From: Porphyromonas sp.
GTDB lineage: Bacteria; Bacteroidota; Bacteroidia; Bacteroidales; Porphyromonadaceae
Assembly (NCBI GenBank): GCA_029983495.1
Contig: JASBZJ010000037.1
Span: 1 to 11,806 of the forward strand
Reading direction: 5' to 3'
Length of the DNA stretch: 11,806 nt
A program made the translations under genes and the position numbers. This document shows positions 7,608 to 11,806 of this stretch, one piece after another (the stretch's first letter is position 1; every line of letters starts with the position of its first letter). The notes under the pieces were generated by a model. The model was not told the DNA's origin, searched no databases, and worked only from the letters and a program-made list of their open reading frames with translations.

Positions 7608-9686
7608 TTACAATTGTTGTAGTATTTCTTCGCTACGGTGTAGGAAATGTTGCAACCTTTCGCCATGAAGAAGATTTGCAGAAATAAGTCCTAAGTCCCA
7701 CAAATAATCAACCGAAGGTAATTTTTTTACGAAGTTCAATACAAGTTCATTGCGAGCTTGTTTTGCTTTTTCGATTGTATCTGTTATAGCTTTTCGCTGT
7801 TCCTTTTGTTCCTCGGTTAGCTCTTCTTCGGGTTTATCTTTAATTGTTTCTAGTAATATATTTCGTTCTTGTTCATTTTGGATAATGGTTTGGCTATATT
7901 TTTCGAATTCTTCGCCAATGTTATCCTTAGCTTGTGTTACAAGTTTCTCTATAAGGCTGTGGTTAGGATTTATTTTTAGCAGATAGCTATCGGGCAATTC
8001 TCCATAAAAGTTAGCCCCACCTTGATAGCGACTCATTTCTTTCATTCTACGCATCCATTCGTTACTTGTAATTTGTAAGGGGTCGCTATTGCTTGTCATG
8101 GTGTTATCCACTTTTACGTTAAGCATAACCCCTTCGAGGTTGGGCGTAGTAGTAGAAAATATAGCTTCTATAAGCTCGGAATCTTCACTGAGGTTTGAAC
8201 TTTCGTTAGTGGTTTCTTTTTGAATTAGGTTTTGTAGTGTGTCGCTATCAATTCTAGCAAATCGAAGCTTTTCTTCCTTCTCTTCAAGCATGTTCATAAA
8301 TGGAAGGCTTAGAGGGCTATCCATAAGCAACACAACATAGTTCTGCTTTTTCGCATGTTGTATAGCAACATATTGTTCTTTGGGGTTTGTTGCATACAGC
8401 AGTACCAGATTACCATCCTTATCGGTTTGCTCGGCTCCTACAAGAGCTTTTAATTCATTATAGGTGTACAACTTACCGTCTTCTGTTGGTAATAGAAATG
8501 CGGGTTTAAGTCGCTCGTAAGCTTTTTCATCGGCAAGCATACCATACTGAACAAATAGCCCAATCGAACTCCACTTTTCTTCGTAGGCTTTGCGGTCGTT
8601 TTTGAATAGATCGGCAAGGGCATCGGCTACTTTTTTCCCGATATGCGAAGTGATTTTTCGTGCCTGGTGATCCTGTTGCAGGTAACTTCGGCTAACGTTA
8701 AGTGGTATGTCGGGCGAATCAATTACACCTTCGAGTAAGTAAAGCCATTCGGGTACAACGCCTTCTACTTGGTCAGTAACAAAAACTTGGTTACTGTACA
8801 AATGAATGCGGTTCTTTTGAGGGTCAATGGTTTCCTTTATCTTGGGGAAGAACAATATTCCCTTTAAAGTGAATGGATAATCCACATTTAGATGGATATA
8901 AAAGAGAGGATCCTCGTGGGTGTTGTATAGTTTATGGTAAAAGGATGTGTAGTCATCGTTTTTTAGCGAGGCTGGGTTCTCCAACCAAAGCGGATGGGTG
9001 TCGTTAACTTGGTTGTCCTCATCGGTATCTTGCATTTTACCATCACGCCATTCCTGCTTTTTCCCAAAAATAATGGGTATAGGGGTAAACTTGCAATACT
9101 TATCGAGTAATGTTTGTATTTCGGCACGTTGTAAATACTTATGGCTATCGGTGGAGAGGTGTAGGGTAATTGTAGTTCCACGTTCAGTTCGTTGGCTCGG
9201 GGTAAGTGTGTACCGGGGGGTTCCATCACATTCCCAATGAACGGCTTCGCTATTCTTTTTGTACGATAGCGAATCTATTTCTACTTTGTCGGCAACCATA
9301 AAGGCCGAGTAAAAGCCTAATCCAAAATGCCCAATAATGTTACTTGCGCCACTATTTTCGTATTTCTTGATAAAGTCCTCTGCACCGCTAAAAGCTATTT
9401 GATTAATGTAGCGGTCAATTTCATCAGCTGTCATACCAATTCCTTGGTCAGTGATCGAAATTGTTTTAGCATCAGGGTTGATATCAATGGTAATTTTTAG
9501 TTCACTTATATCACCAATGCCGTCTTCTAGGTGGGCAATTGTTTGAAGTTTCGATGACGCATCAACAGCGTTCGATACTAGCTCGCGGAGAAATATATCT
9601 TGCTCACTGTAGAGAAACTTTTTTATTATCGGGAAAATATTTTCGCTTGTAACGCCAATTCTTCCAGTCTTATTATTATCAGTCAT
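7608..9686 (-). CDS. htpG: Hsp90-family molecular chaperone HtpG
   Basis: This 692-residue cytosolic ATP-dependent homodimeric chaperone remodels client proteins together with DnaK. It is longer than E. coli HtpG (624), as I recall for Bacteroidetes members. The N-terminal GHKL ATPase has FLRELVSNAVDA at 32-43, with catalytic E35 and Mg-binding N39, then DQGIGM at 80-85 and the lid/glycine motif GHFGLGF at 119-125. The middle domain has PLNVSRSYLQQD, with R333 as the likely gamma-phosphate contact (R336 in E. coli). There is a charged, probably coiled segment at about 600-650 before the C-terminal dimerisation helices. NAVDA replaces the NASDA of proteobacteria. The gene begins 36 nt after clpC with no strong Shine-Dalgarno or promoter visible in the gap, so read-through from clpC is likely. 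An inverted-repeat element follows it. Confidence 0.98.
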   Translation of the reverse strand: MTDNNKTGRIGVTSENIFPIIKKFLYSEQDIFLRELVSNAVDASSKLQTIAHLEDGIGDISELKITIDINPDAKTISITDQGIGMTADEIDRYINQIAFSGAEDFIKKYENSGASNIIGHFGLGFYSAFMVADKVEIDSLSYKKNSEAVHWECDGTPRYTLTPSQRTERGTTITLHLSTDSHKYLQRAEIQTLLDKYCKFTPIPIIFGKKQEWRDGKMQDTDEDNQVNDTHPLWLENPASLKNDDYTSFYHKLYNTHEDPLFYIHLNVDYPFTLKGILFFPKIKETIDPQKNRIHLYSNQVFVTDQVEGVVPEWLYLLEGVIDSPDIPLNVSRSYLQQDHQARKITSHIGKKVADALADLFKNDRKAYEEKWSSIGLFVQYGMLADEKAYERLKPAFLLPTEDGKLYTYNELKALVGAEQTDKDGNLVLLYATNPKEQYVAIQHAKKQNYVVLLMDSPLSLPFMNMLEEKEEKLRFARIDSDTLQNLIQKETTNESSNLSEDSELIEAIFSTTTPNLEGVMLNVKVDNTMTSNSDPLQITSNEWMRRMKEMSRYQGGANFYGELPDSYLLKINPNHSLIEKLVTQAKDNIGEEFEKYSQTIIQNEQERNILLETIKDKPEEELTEEQKEQRKAITDTIEKAKQARNELVLNFVKKLPSVDYLWDLGLISANLLHGERLQHFLHRSEEILQQL

Positions 9687-9722
9687 AATATGTTTGGGAA
9701 TATAGTTTTACAATTTATGATT

Positions 9723-11806
9723 CTATTGGTGTATTATGTTTTCTTCTTTTTTTTCCTCAGCAATGGAAAATGGCTGTGTATTAGAGGAAACTGTAGTTGC
9801 AATTTTGCCGTCCTTTGCGATAAAAGCAATTGTACTACCAGGGGTTATGCTATCATCAAGTATAAGGTCGGTAATTTTATCCTGAAGTTCGTTTTGTAAA
9901 GTCCGAGCGACAGGGCGTGCGCCATATAGGGGGTCGTAACCTTTATCGGCAAGTATGTTTCGGGTTTCTTCGTCAACAATAATATTGTAACCTTGGCGAG
10001 CGATACGTTGTGTTAAGTCGGCAACCTGATTGTCGATAATATTACGAATATTCTGCTTTGTAAGACTATTGAAGTGAACTACGGCATCGAGACGATTGAG
10101 AAACTCTGGGCTAAATGTTTTTTTTAGTTCCTTTTCGATGATGCTTTTTGCGGCTTCATTTTCGGCATGATTGCTATCTTCCGCTTTAAAGCCCATGCTT
10201 GTCCCAAACTCGCTAAGTCGCCTACTTCCAATGTTCCCAGTCATAATAATAACTGTGTTCTTAAAGTTTACGCGTCGGCCGAAACTATCTGTTAATGCTC
10301 CTTCGTCGAGTAGTTGCAACAAAATATTGAATACTTCGGGGTGAGCTTTTTCAATTTCATCAAGTAATAGCACACTGTAGGGGCGGTGACGAACTTTTTC
10401 GGTTAATTGCCCGCCTTCTTCGTATCCAACATATCCAGGAGGTGCCCCTACAAGGCGCGAAACCGTGAACTTTTCGCTGAACTCGCTCATGTCGATTCGG
10501 ATTAAAGCATCTTCGTCTCCAAAAAGTTGTTCGGTAAGTTTCTTTACGAGGAAAGTTTTTCCTACGCCGGTTGGACCTAGGAAAAGAAAACTTCCAATAG
10601 GTCGTTTTTCATCGCGAAGACCTAACCTATTTCTTTGAATAGCTTTCGCTACAGTTCGAATCGCTTCATCTTGGCCAATAACGTTTTTAGCGAGTGCTGG
10701 CTCGAGATTCCGCAAACGGCTGGATTCGCTCTTTGCTAGGCGTTCGAGAGGAACACCTGTAATACGAGCAACAACAGCCGCTACATCATCGCTATCAACC
10801 TTACTTTTAGTTCTATTATTCTTTGCATCGTTAAGTAACGCTGTAAGGCGCGAACGAGCTTCGCGTTCTTTATCGCGCCACGAGGCCGCTAGTTCGTAAT
10901 TCAAGTCCTTAACCGCTTCGTAACGTTGCTCCTTATAGAAGTTTGCCTCCTGTTCGATTTTTTCCAAATCTTCGAGTGGTATAGTATTATTTAGGCTAGC
11001 ACCAGCACCTGCTTCGTCGATAGCATCGATGGCTTTATCGGGGAAGAAGCGGTCGCTTATGTACCTATCAGTCAGTTCAACAGCTGTTTTTAAAGCATCA
11101 TCGGTATATTCTACATTATGGTACTTTTCGTATTGGGTTTTTACATTACGAAGAATCTCGAGTGTTTCCTGAGGTGTATTTTGCGAAACAACAATTTTCT
11201 GAAATCTACGTTCCAAAGCTCCATCCTTTTCGATTGTTTTCGCATATTCCGAAAGTGTACTAGCCCCGATGCATTTAAGTTCGCCACGAGCCAGTGCTGG
11301 TTTAATCATATTGCTCATGTCTAGCGAATTTTCGGTGCTACCCGTACCTACAATTGTATGTATTTCGTCAATAAATAGGATTATGTTAGGGTTCGATTTT
11401 ATCTCTTTCATAATCCCTTTTAAACGTTCCTCAAATTCGCCTCGATATTTTGTGCCTGCTACCATAAGTGCTGTGTCGAGGCGGATAATACGTTTATCCA
11501 TAAGTGCTAGGGGTACTCTATTCTCAACAATGCGCTGGGCTAATCCTTCAACAATGGCACTTTTTCCAACACCAGGATCCCCTATAAGCACCGGATTGTT
11601 TTTTTTACGGCGACAAAGAACATGCATTACACGTTGTAATTCATTATCCCGTCCAATCATTGGGTCGTTACGACCTTCGCGAGCCGCTTTTGTTAAATCC
11701 TCGCCAAAGGCATCAAGGAACGGTGTTTTATCTTTCTTGGAGGGGGGAGGAGTTCCTATTCCCTTGCTACCATCGTTATTATTGTTGTTTGTGTTCAATG
11801 GTATTT
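9723..11806 (-). CDS. clpC: ClpC-type AAA+ unfoldase (ATP-dependent Clp protease ATPase subunit), N-terminus outside window
   Basis: The frame is open to the window edge; the TTG at 11798 is not a convincing start. ClpC proteins are about 820-850 residues, and what is missing is the N-terminal Clp repeat domain (about 150 residues). Numbering from that TTG, an Asn-rich linker (3-8) leads to the first AAA+ module with Walker A GDPGVGKS (73-80) and Walker B LFIDE (141-145). A short M-domain coiled coil follows at about 278-325, with one ClpC-size arm rather than the long ClpB arm. The second AAA+ module has Walker A GPTGVGKT (408-415) and Walker B VLLLDE (476-481). MGF at 535-537 sits where the ClpP-docking loop (VGF/IGF) lies in ClpC, so it probably feeds substrates to ClpP. 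The Asn-rich linker, short M-domain and MGF loop separate it from ClpB. htpG follows after 36 nt. Confidence 0.95.
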   Translation of the reverse strand, partial: IPLNTNNNNNDGSKGIGTPPPSKKDKTPFLDAFGEDLTKAAREGRNDPMIGRDNELQRVMHVLCRRKKNNPVLIGDPGVGKSAIVEGLAQRIVENRVPLALMDKRIIRLDTALMVAGTKYRGEFEERLKGIMKEIKSNPNIILFIDEIHTIVGTGSTENSLDMSNMIKPALARGELKCIGASTLSEYAKTIEKDGALERRFQKIVVSQNTPQETLEILRNVKTQYEKYHNVEYTDDALKTAVELTDRYISDRFFPDKAIDAIDEAGAGASLNNTIPLEDLEKIEQEANFYKEQRYEAVKDLNYELAASWRDKEREARSRLTALLNDAKNNRTKSKVDSDDVAAVVARITGVPLERLAKSESSRLRNLEPALAKNVIGQDEAIRTVAKAIQRNRLGLRDEKRPIGSFLFLGPTGVGKTFLVKKLTEQLFGDEDALIRIDMSEFSEKFTVSRLVGAPPGYVGYEEGGQLTEKVRHRPYSVLLLDEIEKAHPEVFNILLQLLDEGALTDSFGRRVNFKNTVIIMTGNIGSRRLSEFGTSMGFKAEDSNHAENEAAKSIIEKELKKTFSPEFLNRLDAVVHFNSLTKQNIRNIIDNQVADLTQRIARQGYNIIVDEETRNILADKGYDPLYGARPVARTLQNELQDKITDLILDDSITPGSTIAFIAKDGKIATTVSSNTQPFSIAEEKKEENIIHQ

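Noticed and set aside
11796..11798. TTG as the start of the ClpC-type gene, giving a 691-residue protein
   Set aside because: The frame continues to the window edge, and ClpC proteins carry an N-terminal domain that must lie outside the window. The TTG falls in the Asn-rich linker.

Overview
The window looks like a chromosomal segment of a Bacteroidetes (Bacteroidales-type, Porphyromonas-like) bacterium. The evidence is a secreted protein with a type IX secretion (T9SS) C-terminal sorting domain, Bacteroidetes-style -7 promoter boxes (TAnnTTTG), mostly weak or absent Shine-Dalgarno sequences, and chaperone variants typical of that phylum. This assignment is inferred from protein and promoter character, not from a database search. 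Every recognisable gene lies on the minus strand, so the region is best read from high to low coordinates.

Reading in transcription order: (1) 11806-9723, a ClpC-type AAA+ unfoldase cut by the window edge. (2) 9686-7608, the Hsp90 chaperone HtpG, 36 nt downstream. (3) 7477-7202 and 7096-5450, GroES and GroEL, followed by a strong terminator (5357-5395). (4) 5026-4553, a Dps-family ferritin-like protein with its own Bacteroidetes-type promoter and a very good terminator. (5) 4235-2604, a thioredoxin-fold / Ig-like / choice-of-anchor J protein with a T9SS tail, whose 5' end has no start codon or signal peptide in frame. (6) 2316-649, an AMP-forming long-chain acyl-CoA synthetase with its own promoter and terminator. 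(7) 276-1, the N-terminal part of a family 2 glycosyltransferase that runs off the window.

The first four units form a compact protein-quality and stress block: unfolding/proteolysis (ClpC), Hsp90 (HtpG), chaperonin (GroES/GroEL) and iron/DNA protection (Dps). They lie on one strand with separate transcription ends inside. The non-coding parts hold four convincing or probable intrinsic terminators, two candidate promoters with dyad symmetry, two crossing inverted repeats between htpG and groES, and a short-repeat stretch between groEL and dps.

I found no RNA genes, CRISPR arrays or intact mobile elements. I also found no gene that clearly defines a new system. The most unusual points are the missing 5' end of the T9SS thioredoxin protein, the crossing (pseudoknot-like) repeats upstream of groES, and the GCTTCGTTA repeat cluster before dps.
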